A stretch of 9,389 nt of DNA from Planctomycetaceae bacterium (GTDB lineage Bacteria > Planctomycetota > UBA1135 > GCA-002686595), in the NCBI GenBank assembly GCA_013360535.1, contig JABWBL010000095.1, forward strand, positions 1 through 9,389. The letters are read 5' to 3'. The position numbers and the translations under genes are program-made. Shown in pieces: positions 1-6,415 of the stretch (its first letter is position 1; every line of letters begins with the position of its first letter). Under the pieces are notes generated by a model. The model worked only from the letters and a program-made list of their open reading frames with translations, did no database searches and was not told the DNA's origin.

Positions 1-1
1 C

Positions 2-385
2 CGCGGCGTGAGCGCGGCCCAGTCCGGCCGTTTCCCGGAAGCGATCGCGGCCTTCGAAGCGGCCCTGAAGCGCGCTCCGCAGTTTCAGGAGGCGCGCGAG
101 AACCTGGCGGGCATGTACTGCGCAACGGGACGGCTGCAGGAGGGCATCGTGCTCTACCGCGAGTCGCTCGCCGCTCGCCCCGACGACCCGGACACGCACG
201 CGCTGCTCGGGCAGGCCTACGCCCAGAGCGGGGACTTGGCGAGCGCCGAGGAACATTGGCGGGCCGCGCTGCGTCTGAGCCCCGATCACGTCGGGGCCCA
301 TCTGGGCCTCGCCGTGTTGTGCGAGGAGCGCGGTGACTTCGCCGGCGCGCAGGCCCATCGGCAGGCGGCGCAGCGAGGTCGCTAG
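2..385 (+). CDS. TPR-repeat protein, C-terminal end (partial, 5' end outside window)
   Basis: The reading frame is open from the first complete codon (position 2) to TAG at 383-385, so the gene begins upstream of the window. A GTG at position 8 could be read as a start, but it has no Shine-Dalgarno sequence and would cut into a repeat, so I treat the gene as truncated by the window edge. The visible product contains tetratricopeptide repeats with a clean 34-residue period: the second helix of one unit (GRFPEAIAAFEAALKRAP), two full units starting QEARENLAGMY and PDTHALLGQAYAQ, and a final slightly short unit starting VGAHLGLAVL. The typical small residues (A/G at positions 8 and 20) and the closing proline are visible. 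TPR arrays are protein-binding scaffolds. Nothing here identifies the partner or any N-terminal catalytic domain. The protein ends directly after the last repeat. A function beyond scaffolding cannot be given. Confidence 0.85.
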   Translation, partial: RGVSAAQSGRFPEAIAAFEAALKRAPQFQEARENLAGMYCATGRLQEGIVLYRESLAARPDDPDTHALLGQAYAQSGDLASAEEHWRAALRLSPDHVGAHLGLAVLCEERGDFAGAQAHRQAAQRGR

Positions 386-399
386 GGCTTCGCCGCCCT
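384..399 (+). terminator. weak candidate hairpin at the end of the TPR gene
   Basis: AGGGC (384-388) pairs with GCCCT (395-399) around a six-base loop. The stem begins within the TAG stop codon. No clear T-run follows, only GGGTTTCG some bases later, so termination here is weakly supported. Confidence 0.22.
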
Positions 400-444
400 G
401 CGTACGGGTTTCGTCGGAAGGCCATCCGCGTTTCCCCGAAACTC

Positions 445-469
445 CGGCGGTTGGCGTAGATTGAAAGGC
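445..469 (+). promoter_or_regulatory. candidate promoter of paralog A (GTAGATTG element)
   Basis: CGGCG (445-449) is followed six bases later by GTAGATTG (456-463). TAGATT (457-462) matches the -10 consensus TATAAT at four of six positions, including the key first, second and last bases. A very similar arrangement, CGGCG then GTAGAGTTG, lies upstream of paralog B at 3159-3179. No convincing -35 hexamer is visible. If this is the promoter, the leader is about 100 bases long. Its recurrence before both paralogs is the main support. Confidence 0.28.
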
Positions 470-550
470 CTTCGTGAGGCGAGGTCATGCGGCGAGCTCC
501 CGTGGGGGGAGGACGCGTGCTCCGCGCCGCCCTCCCGTTCCGTTCTCCAT

Positions 551-569
551 CAGGAATCCCTCGATCCCC
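551..569 (+). promoter_or_regulatory. ribosome-binding region that fixes the start of paralog A
   Basis: CAGGA starts at 551, 19 bases before the ATG at 570. Paralog B has CAGGA at 3242, also exactly 19 bases before its ATG at 3261, and both starts are preceded by a run of C. The spacing is longer than usual for a Shine-Dalgarno site. The identical arrangement before two ATGs, each followed by a signal peptide, supports these starts over the upstream in-frame GTG at 474. Confidence 0.45.
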
Positions 570-2855
570 ATGAGCTCCCTTGCGACTCCCGTGCGGCCCG
601 CCCGCGCCCTGATCGCCCTCGCCGCCGCGCTGCTCGCCGCAGCTCCGGCGAGTGCGTCGAACCCGACCGAGAGCAGCGCCTCCGAAGCGCTCGTCCCCGC
701 GAAGACCGAACCGAGCGCGACGCTGCGCGGCTACCTCGTCGAAGGCGAAGTGCTCGTGTTCCCCGCCAGCGAACAGCGCCTGCCGGCCGGTTGGTCGATC
801 GGCGTCGTCGGCATCGATCAGGCGCAGAGCCTCGTCGCCCCGGTTCGCGGTCAGGCCGAGCTCGTGCGCGACGAAGCGCGCGTGGTCGGCTTCGCGACCA
901 CCCGCATGGCGATGGGCGTCGGCCAGTTCACGCTGACCGGCCCCGACGGCAAGAGCTTCGGCCTCGGTGAGCTCTCCGTCGCGCTGTACGACGGCAAGTG
1001 GACGGTGCTCGCCAACTCCGGCGACCTCGCCGGCCGCCCGGTGTTCGTGCTCGCCGCCGGTGAGCAGGGCCTGATCGAGCGCGGCGACGACTTCGCCCTC
1101 ACCGGCGAGCTCGTGTTCGCCCCGCAGTTCGCGGCCGAGCTCGGTCTCGCGCTCGGCGAGCAGGCGCCCGTCGGCTCGATCACGCTGCTCGGCTCGGCGA
1201 TGTTCGACGCCGCGCGCCCGGTGGTCCGCAACGCGCCGGCCCCGGCCGCGGGCGTCATCGGCCCCGACGTCATCGTCAGCACGATCGGCAGCTCGTTCGG
1301 CGAGTACGGTGCGGTCGGCGACATCGGCGCCTACGCCGTGACGACCGTGTCCTGCAACGTCGGCGACCAGGAAGCGATCTGGATCGACTCCGGCGTCCAG
1401 CCCAACCGTCACCCGGTCATCGGCACGCAGCTCTACCGCCTCAAGACCGTCAACGGCTCCACGCGCTTCGAGCAGATCGGCATGAGCTGGCTCAAGCACG
1501 GCTTCTGCGCCGCCGACGCGCCGAGCTGCACGAACCTCAACCCCAACGGCATCTCGAACCCGACCTACATCCAGAACGGTTCCTGCGACTGGCTCGGCCT
1601 GTTCGCGACCGACACCTACGGCGACGGCCTGAACGCTTCGCAGCCCGGCTGCGGCCCGCGCTCGGAGGTCCAGCCGTGGACGGGCGTGTACCCCTTCCCC
1701 TACCAGCTCGGCGCCGGCCAGTCAGGCAACGCCATCTACAAGCGCCTGCAGGTCGACAAGAACGACCTCGACCCGGCGCAGAACGCTGGCGCGACCTACT
1801 GGGGCGAAGTCGTCTACATCTGCACCGACGAGCCCGAGGCCAATCGCTACAACAACTACTCGATCCGCTCGACCACCGTCGGCGCCTTCTCGGGTGGCCA
1901 GTACAACCTGTCCTTCGGCAGCTCGACGATCCCGATGAAGTCGGCGCTCGAGCAGTGGGCCACGGTCGACCCGGGCGTCACGGTGCGCTTCGTCGACGTC
2001 CCCGGTGACGGTCGCCTGTACCTCGGCACCAAGGTCACCAGCCTCGGCGGCGGCCAGTACCACTACGAGTACGCGCTCTTCAACATGAACAGCGACCGCG
2101 GCGCCCAGGGCTTCTCGGTCCCGCTGCAGGCTGGCACGGTCGTCAGCAACATCGGCTTCAAGGACGTCAACTACCACTCGAACGAGCCCTATTCGGGCAC
2201 CGACTGGACGTCGTCCTTCAACCCGGGCAACGACGTGTCGTGGTCGACCCAGACCCACGCCCAGAACGTCAACGCCAACGCGCTGCGCTGGAGCACGACC
2301 TACAACTACCGCTTCGACTCCATCTCGGCGCCGCAGCTGGGCACGGTCACGATCACGCTCTTCAAGCCCGGCACGCCGACGACGGTGACGATCCCCGCGG
2401 AAGTCCCCGGCACCGGCTGCGGCAACTTCACGTACTGCAACTCGAGCCTGACGACCAACAACTGCTCGCCGCTGATGTCGGCGACCGGCAGCGCGAGCGC
2501 CACCGCGGCCTCGGGCTTCACGATCTCCTGCAACGGCATCGAAGGCGGCAAGACGGGCCTGTTCTTCTTCGGCCAGGGCCAGACCTCGGTCGCCTGGGCC
2601 TTCGGCTCGACCTCGACCCGCTGCGTGACCACGCCGGTCCAGCGCATGCAGTCGGCTTCGACCGGCGGCACCGCCGGCCAGTGCGACGGCTCGCTCTCGA
2701 CCGACTGGAACACGTGGCGCGCCGCTCACCCGACCGGCCTCGGCAGCCCCTACGCCCAGGGCCAGACCTTCTACGCCCAGACCTGGTTCCGCGATCCGCA
2801 GGCGGTCACCGGCACCAACCTCTCCAACGCGCTGGGCTTCACGCTCTGCCCGTGA
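570..2855 (+). CDS. large secreted protein, paralog A (planctomycete-type exoprotein with conserved C-terminal module)
   Basis: This is a 761-residue exported protein of unknown function. The chosen ATG is followed by a signal peptide: R9 and R12, a hydrophobic Ala/Leu core at 13-25, and a probable A-S-A cleavage site after residue 29. Residues 50-215 form an N-terminal region with what looks like a twofold internal repeat (55-81 and 175-208). Residues 229-600 form the main body, with motifs GPDVIVSTIG, HPVIGTQLYR, GMSWLKHGF, KRLQVDKNDLDP, EPEANRYNNYS and YEYALFNMNSDRG. Six cysteines (262, 313, 320, 339, 361, 418) are shared with paralog B and could form disulfides. Residues 622-761 are a C-terminal module ending in C-P-stop. 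No catalytic signature was recognised. The body and tail resemble, from memory, a protein family abundant in Planctomycetota. Codons end mostly in C, suggesting good expression. The gene stands alone, with its own terminator. An adhesive or surface-structural role is plausible but is inference only. Confidence 0.88.
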   Translation: MSSLATPVRPARALIALAAALLAAAPASASNPTESSASEALVPAKTEPSATLRGYLVEGEVLVFPASEQRLPAGWSIGVVGIDQAQSLVAPVRGQAELVRDEARVVGFATTRMAMGVGQFTLTGPDGKSFGLGELSVALYDGKWTVLANSGDLAGRPVFVLAAGEQGLIERGDDFALTGELVFAPQFAAELGLALGEQAPVGSITLLGSAMFDAARPVVRNAPAPAAGVIGPDVIVSTIGSSFGEYGAVGDIGAYAVTTVSCNVGDQEAIWIDSGVQPNRHPVIGTQLYRLKTVNGSTRFEQIGMSWLKHGFCAADAPSCTNLNPNGISNPTYIQNGSCDWLGLFATDTYGDGLNASQPGCGPRSEVQPWTGVYPFPYQLGAGQSGNAIYKRLQVDKNDLDPAQNAGATYWGEVVYICTDEPEANRYNNYSIRSTTVGAFSGGQYNLSFGSSTIPMKSALEQWATVDPGVTVRFVDVPGDGRLYLGTKVTSLGGGQYHYEYALFNMNSDRGAQGFSVPLQAGTVVSNIGFKDVNYHSNEPYSGTDWTSSFNPGNDVSWSTQTHAQNVNANALRWSTTYNYRFDSISAPQLGTVTITLFKPGTPTTVTIPAEVPGTGCGNFTYCNSSLTTNNCSPLMSATGSASATAASGFTISCNGIEGGKTGLFFFGQGQTSVAWAFGSTSTRCVTTPVQRMQSASTGGTAGQCDGSLSTDWNTWRAAHPTGLGSPYAQGQTFYAQTWFRDPQAVTGTNLSNALGFTLCP

Positions 2856-2896
2856 CCTTCGGGGCGAGTCAGCCCCGCTGACCTCGCTCTCGCCCT

Positions 2897-2940
2897 CCGA
2901 GGCCGGCCACCGTTCGCGGTCGCCGGCCTCGGCTTGTTTT
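2897..2940 (+). terminator. intrinsic terminator of paralog A
   Basis: A 15-base arm (2897-2911, CCGAGGCCGGCCACC) pairs with 2918-2932 with a single mismatch, around the loop GTTCGC. The stem is followed by CTTGTTTT. It lies 42 bases after the stop codon. This is a strong Rho-independent terminator and shows that A and B are transcribed separately unless there is readthrough. Confidence 0.88.
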
Positions 2941-3158
2941 GGTGCTCGAGCGCGCGGCGCGGCGGTGTCGTTCGTCGTCCCGGGCGCGCTTCGGTGTTTC
3001 GTGGATGCGACGTGATGGGAGCGGAGTCGCACGGAAGGAATTGCGCGGTGGGGAGGGTCCTGAAGCGGGCGGCGTAGGAACCTGCGTGGGGGCGGATCCG
3101 TCGGAGGTCCAAGGAACTTCCAAACTGCGCCCTACGCTCCCCGGGCTACTGCCCACAA
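2941..3158. other. gene-free stretch between the paralogs
   Basis: The whole gap between the two paralogs is 2856-3260. Apart from the terminator at its left and the leader of paralog B at its right, I find no convincing gene, RNA or repeat in this middle part. The open frame that runs through it begins with TTG inside the terminator, has no ribosome-binding site, and its translation is Arg/Gly-rich with no recognisable pattern. Confidence 0.5.
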
Positions 3159-3184
3159 CGGCGTGGAGGGGTAGAGTTGGAGGC
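3159..3184 (+). promoter_or_regulatory. candidate promoter of paralog B (GTAGAGTTG element)
   Basis: CGGCG (3159-3163) is followed seven bases later by GTAGAGTTG (3171-3179) and then by GAGGC. This parallels CGGCG, GTAGATTG and AAAGGC upstream of paralog A. TAGAGT (3172-3177) matches the -10 consensus at four of six positions. No clear -35 box is seen. The implied leader is roughly 80 bases. Confidence 0.28.
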
Positions 3185-3193
3185 TCCAGTGCG

Positions 3194-3260
3194 CCCCCCC
3201 GCGCAAGTCCGCACGAGGGGGTGTGTCGGGTCAAGTGGCTTCAGGAGTGACCGTACCCCC
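3194..3260 (+). promoter_or_regulatory. leader of paralog B: ribosome-binding site and alternative G/C pairings
   Basis: CAGGAG at 3242-3247 is the likely ribosome-binding site, 13 bases from the ATG at 3261. A G-run followed by T at 3217-3222 could pair either with the seven-C run at 3194-3200 or with ACCCCC at 3255-3260, which abuts the start codon. The second pairing would enclose the ribosome-binding site in a hairpin. Both pairings are short (5-6 bp), so any regulatory role is speculative. Confidence 0.3.
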
Positions 3261-6200
3261 ATGAACCGTCGCATTGTTTGGAGCGCGGCTGCGCTCGGCG
3301 TCTTCTCTCCTGCCGTCCTCGCGGGCGCGCAGGTCCAGGAAGTGAAGACGGAGCGCACCCTCGACACGCGTGGCTACACGCTGTCGGGCGAGCTGCTCCT
3401 GTTCCCGCGTGTCGAGCAGGCCCTCCCGGCCGGCTGGACGCTCGGGGTCGTCGGCACGAGCGCCGACACGTCCCTGCTCGCCAACCTCCAAGGCCTCGCG
3501 GACCTGTACCGCGACGCCAAGGGCCTCGCGGGCTTCGTCTCGCAGGCGATGTCGACCGGTCCGGGGCAGTTCGTGCTGACCTCGCCGACCGGCGAGCAGT
3601 GGGGCTTCGCCGACCTGTCGGTCGCGCTCTACGACGGCAAGTGGACGGTGCTCGCCAACTCCGGCGAGCTGGCCGGGCGCCCGGTGTTCGAGATCGCGCA
3701 GAAGGACTCCGCCTTCTTCGAGCGGGGCGACGACTTCTCGCTGACAGGCGAGCTCGTGCTCTCCAGTCAGCTCGCGGCCGAGGTCGGCCTCGCCTCGCAG
3801 GAGCGACTCCCGGTGGGTGCGCTCACGCTGCTCGGCTCGGCGATGTTCGATCCGGCCCACCCGGTGACGCTCGCCGCTCCGGCGCCCAGCGCCGCGGTGA
3901 TCGGCCCCGACGTGATCGTCAGCACGATCGGCAGCACCTTCTCCGAGTACGGCGCGGTCGGCACGATCGGCGGCTACGCCGTGACGACCGTGTCCTGCAA
4001 CGTCGGTGACCAGGACGCGATCTGGATCGACTGCTCCTCGGGCGCCAACTGCAACCAGCACCCGGTCATCGGCACGCAGCTCTACCGCTTCAAGTCGGTC
4101 AACGGCGCCACGCGCTTCGAGCAGGTCGGCATGAGCTGGCTCAAGCACGGCTTCTGCGCGGCCGACGCTCCCAGCTGCACGACGATCAACCCCAACGGCA
4201 TCTCGAATCCGACCTACATCTCGAACTCGTCCTGCGACTGGCTGGGCAAGTTCGCGACCGACACGTACTCGGCCAGCCTGAACGGCTCGCAGTCCAACTG
4301 CGGCCCGCGCTCCGAGATCCAGTCGTGGACGGGCTACTTCCCGTACCCCTACGTGCTGGCGGGGGACTCGAGCACCGTCATCGGCAAGCGCCTGCAGGTC
4401 GATCGCAACGACCTCGACCCGGCGCTCAACAGCGGCGCCCAATACTGGGGCGAGGTCGTCTACATCTGCACGGATGAGCCGGAAGCCAACCGCTACAACA
4501 ACTACTCGGTGCGCGAGACGACCGTCGGCTCGCTCTCGGGTGGCCAGTACAACCTGAGCTTCGCGAGCTCCACCATCCCGCTGATCTCGGCGGTGCAGCG
4601 CTGGGCGCAGATCGACTCGGGCGTGACGATCAGCCACGTCGACGTCCCCGGCGACGGCCGCATCTACCTCGCGCGCAAGGTCACGAACCTCGGCGGTGGC
4701 CAGTTCCACTACGAGTACGCGCTGTTCAACATGAACAGCGACCGTGGCGCGCAGCAGATCTCGATCCCGCTCGGCAACGGCTCCGGCGCCACGAACGTCG
4801 AGTTCCACGACGTGCCGTACCACTCGGGCGAGCCCTACGTCGGCACCGACTGGACCTCGACGGTCAACCCGGGCGCCAACATCTCGTGGGCCTCGCAGAC
4901 CTACGCGCAGAACGTGAACGCGAACGCGCTGCGCTGGAGCACGACCTACAACTACCGCTTCCGCTCCACCGGCGCTCCGGCGCCCGGCAACATCACCGTC
5001 ACGCTCTTCAAGCCCGGCACGCCGACGACGATCACCTTCACCGGCGTCGACGTCCCCGGCGGCTCGAACTGCCCCGACAGCGACGGGGACGGCGTCAACG
5101 ACTGCCTCGACGGCTGCCCGAACGATCCCAACAAGATCGCGCCGGGTCAGTGCGGCTGCGGCGTGCTCGACACCGACTCGGACGGCGACGGCGTGGCCAA
5201 CTGCGTCGACGGCTGCCCCAACGATCCGCTCAAGACCGCCCCCGGCCTGTGCGGCTGCGGCGTGTCCGACGTGGATTCGGACGGTGACGGCGTGGCGAAC
5301 TGCCTCGACGGTTGCCCGAACGACCCGCTGAAGACCCAGCCGGGTGTGTGCGGCTGCGGCGTGGCCGACGCGGACTTCGACGGCGACGGCGACCTCGACT
5401 GCGTCGACAACTGCCCGACGCTCTACAACCCGGCGCAGGCGGACGCGGACGGCGACGGCATCGGCAACGTCTGCGACAACTGCCCGCAGGATCCCAACCC
5501 CAACCAGCTCGACCAGGACCAGGACTACATCGGCGACGCGTGCGACAACTGCCCGCTGTCGTTCAACCCGCCGCAGGCCGACAGCGACGGCGACGGGGTC
5601 GGTGACGACTGCGACGGTTGCCCGAACGATCCCAACAAGGCGGCCCCGGGCGTCTGTGGCTGCGGTGTCGCCGACACCGACGGCGACGGCGACGGCACGC
5701 CGGACTGCAACGACGGTTGCCCGAACGACCCGCTGAAGACCGCTCCCGGCGCCTGTGGCTGTGGCGTGGCCGACACGGACACCGACGGCGACGGCGTCGC
5801 GGACTGCACCGACAACTGCGACAACCTCGCCAACCCGAGCCAGGCCGACTGCGACCAGGACGGCGTGGGCGACGTGTGCGAGCTCGCGGCGGGCACCCAG
5901 TGGGACGTCGACAACGACCTGATCCCCGACCAGTGCCAGGCCTGCCCGTCGATCCTCTCGTACTGCACCGCCGGCACCACGACCAGCGGCTGCAACGCGA
6001 CCATGTCGGCGAGCGGCAACCCGAGCCTCTCGGCTCCGTCGGGCTTCGTGCTCACGGCGTCGAACGTCGAGGGCCAGAAGCAGGGCCTGCTGTTCTACGG
6101 CGTCCTCGGACCCAAGAACACGGTCTGGGCGCCGGGCAGCTCGAGCGTGCTCTGCGTCAAGTCGCCGACCCAGCGCCTGCCGGCCTCCAACACCGGCGGC

Positions 6201-6386
6201 ACCTCGGGCGCCTGCGACGGCACGATCGCGGTCGACTTCCAGTCGTACCTCGCGACGCACCCCGCCGCGCTCGGCCAGCCCTTCGTGGCGGGCACGGTGG
6301 TGAACGTGCAAGCGTGGTTCCGCGATCCGCCGGCTCCGGGAACGACGAGCCTCTCCAACGGCTTGCAGTTCACGACCTGCCCGTGA
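3261..6386 (+). CDS. large secreted protein, paralog B, with inserted TSP3-like calcium-binding repeats
   Basis: This is a 1041-residue exported protein of unknown function. The ATG at 3261 gives a signal peptide: R3 and R4, a hydrophobic stretch at 5-20, and probable A-G-A cleavage after residue 23. Residues 35-590 are collinear with paralog A, with the same motifs (HPVIGTQLYR, GMSWLKHGF, EPEANRYNNYS, YEYALFNMNSDRG). The body keeps A's six cysteines and adds C258 and C264 in a loop two residues longer. Residues 604-893 are about ten to eleven Asp/Cys calcium loops, absent from A, inserted after V-P-G and before the Y-C that opens the C-terminal module (901-1041). Such repeats bind calcium in thrombospondins and in bacterial OmpA-type proteins, which implies an extracytoplasmic site where calcium is available. 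No active site was recognised. A calcium-stiffened stalk presenting a surface domain is an inference. Codon use is as strongly C-ending as in A. The gene has its own terminator and probably forms a single-gene unit. Confidence 0.88.
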   Translation: MNRRIVWSAAALGVFSPAVLAGAQVQEVKTERTLDTRGYTLSGELLLFPRVEQALPAGWTLGVVGTSADTSLLANLQGLADLYRDAKGLAGFVSQAMSTGPGQFVLTSPTGEQWGFADLSVALYDGKWTVLANSGELAGRPVFEIAQKDSAFFERGDDFSLTGELVLSSQLAAEVGLASQERLPVGALTLLGSAMFDPAHPVTLAAPAPSAAVIGPDVIVSTIGSTFSEYGAVGTIGGYAVTTVSCNVGDQDAIWIDCSSGANCNQHPVIGTQLYRFKSVNGATRFEQVGMSWLKHGFCAADAPSCTTINPNGISNPTYISNSSCDWLGKFATDTYSASLNGSQSNCGPRSEIQSWTGYFPYPYVLAGDSSTVIGKRLQVDRNDLDPALNSGAQYWGEVVYICTDEPEANRYNNYSVRETTVGSLSGGQYNLSFASSTIPLISAVQRWAQIDSGVTISHVDVPGDGRIYLARKVTNLGGGQFHYEYALFNMNSDRGAQQISIPLGNGSGATNVEFHDVPYHSGEPYVGTDWTSTVNPGANISWASQTYAQNVNANALRWSTTYNYRFRSTGAPAPGNITVTLFKPGTPTTITFTGVDVPGGSNCPDSDGDGVNDCLDGCPNDPNKIAPGQCGCGVLDTDSDGDGVANCVDGCPNDPLKTAPGLCGCGVSDVDSDGDGVANCLDGCPNDPLKTQPGVCGCGVADADFDGDGDLDCVDNCPTLYNPAQADADGDGIGNVCDNCPQDPNPNQLDQDQDYIGDACDNCPLSFNPPQADSDGDGVGDDCDGCPNDPNKAAPGVCGCGVADTDGDGDGTPDCNDGCPNDPLKTAPGACGCGVADTDTDGDGVADCTDNCDNLANPSQADCDQDGVGDVCELAAGTQWDVDNDLIPDQCQACPSILSYCTAGTTTSGCNATMSASGNPSLSAPSGFVLTASNVEGQKQGLLFYGVLGPKNTVWAPGSSSVLCVKSPTQRLPASNTGGTSGACDGTIAVDFQSYLATHPAALGQPFVAGTVVNVQAWFRDPPAPGTTSLSNGLQFTTCP
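5306..5336 (+). repeat. 31-base exact direct repeat, copy 1
   Basis: These 31 bases, starting CGACGGTTGCCCGAACG, recur without a mismatch at 5711-5741. The spacing is 405 bases, exactly 135 codons, so recombination between the copies would keep the reading frame and change repeat number. Confidence 0.9.
5711..5741 (+). repeat. 31-base exact direct repeat, copy 2
   Basis: This is the second copy of the repeat at 5306-5336. It encodes the DGCPNDPLKT part of a late long-type calcium repeat and is in the same frame as the first copy. Confidence 0.9.
6338..6381 (+). repeat. direct repeat flanking the terminator of paralog B, copy 1 (coding)
   Basis: The last codons of paralog B, encoding TSLSNGLQFTTC, are repeated 154 bases downstream at 6492-6535. 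The match is 40 of 44 bases, and 34 of 35 over the core 6347-6381. Confidence 0.9.
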
Positions 6387-6391
6387 TTTGA

Positions 6392-6407
6392 CGAGGCTAC
6401 GGCCTCG
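6392..6407 (+). other. short UNCG-loop hairpin after paralog B
   Basis: CGAGGC (6392-6397) pairs perfectly with GCCTCG (6402-6407) around TACG. In RNA this is C-UACG-G, one of the very stable UNCG tetraloops. It lies five bases after the stop codon and nine before the terminator stem, so it may protect the mRNA end or assist termination. Confidence 0.6.
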
Positions 6408-6415
6408 ACAACGAA

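Larger units (their letters stand above)
5070..5939 (+). repeat. TSP3-like calcium-binding repeat block in paralog B (residues 604-893)
   Basis: Two repeat types are interleaved. The long type, about 33 residues, reads DGCPNDPxKxxPGxCGCG followed by VxDxDxDGDG, and occurs five times (residues about 604-700 and 785-840). The short type, about 23-25 residues, reads DNCPxxxNPxQxDxD followed by GxGDxC, and occurs about four times (about 716-785 and 851-874); this is closer to animal thrombospondin type 3 repeats. The order is three long, three short, two long, one or two short, then a degenerate end. Each DxDxDG is a calcium loop, and the regularly placed cysteines suggest a disulfide ladder. Confidence 0.85.

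Noticed and set aside
474..569. In-frame upstream GTG start extending paralog A by 32 residues
   Set aside because: The extension is Arg/Pro-rich with no counterpart in paralog B, and it would bury the signal peptide that starts at ATG 570.
2939..3250. 103-codon open frame in the gap between the paralogs
   Set aside because: It starts with TTG inside a terminator, has no ribosome-binding site, and shows no recognisable protein pattern.
3177..3260. Upstream in-frame start extending paralog B by 28 residues
   Set aside because: The signal peptide begins at ATG 3261, where CAGGA lies at the same distance as in paralog A; the extension overlaps the putative promoter.
5070..5939. CRISPR-like periodic repeats
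   Set aside because: The periodicity follows codons, units vary in length, and the repeats encode conserved DxDxDG calcium loops within an open frame.
5070..5939. Dockerin domain (cellulosome type) for the Asp repeats
   Set aside because: Dockerins have two loops each followed by a helix and few cysteines. Here there are about ten Cys-rich loops with the CPNDP/CGCG pattern of TSP3-like repeats.
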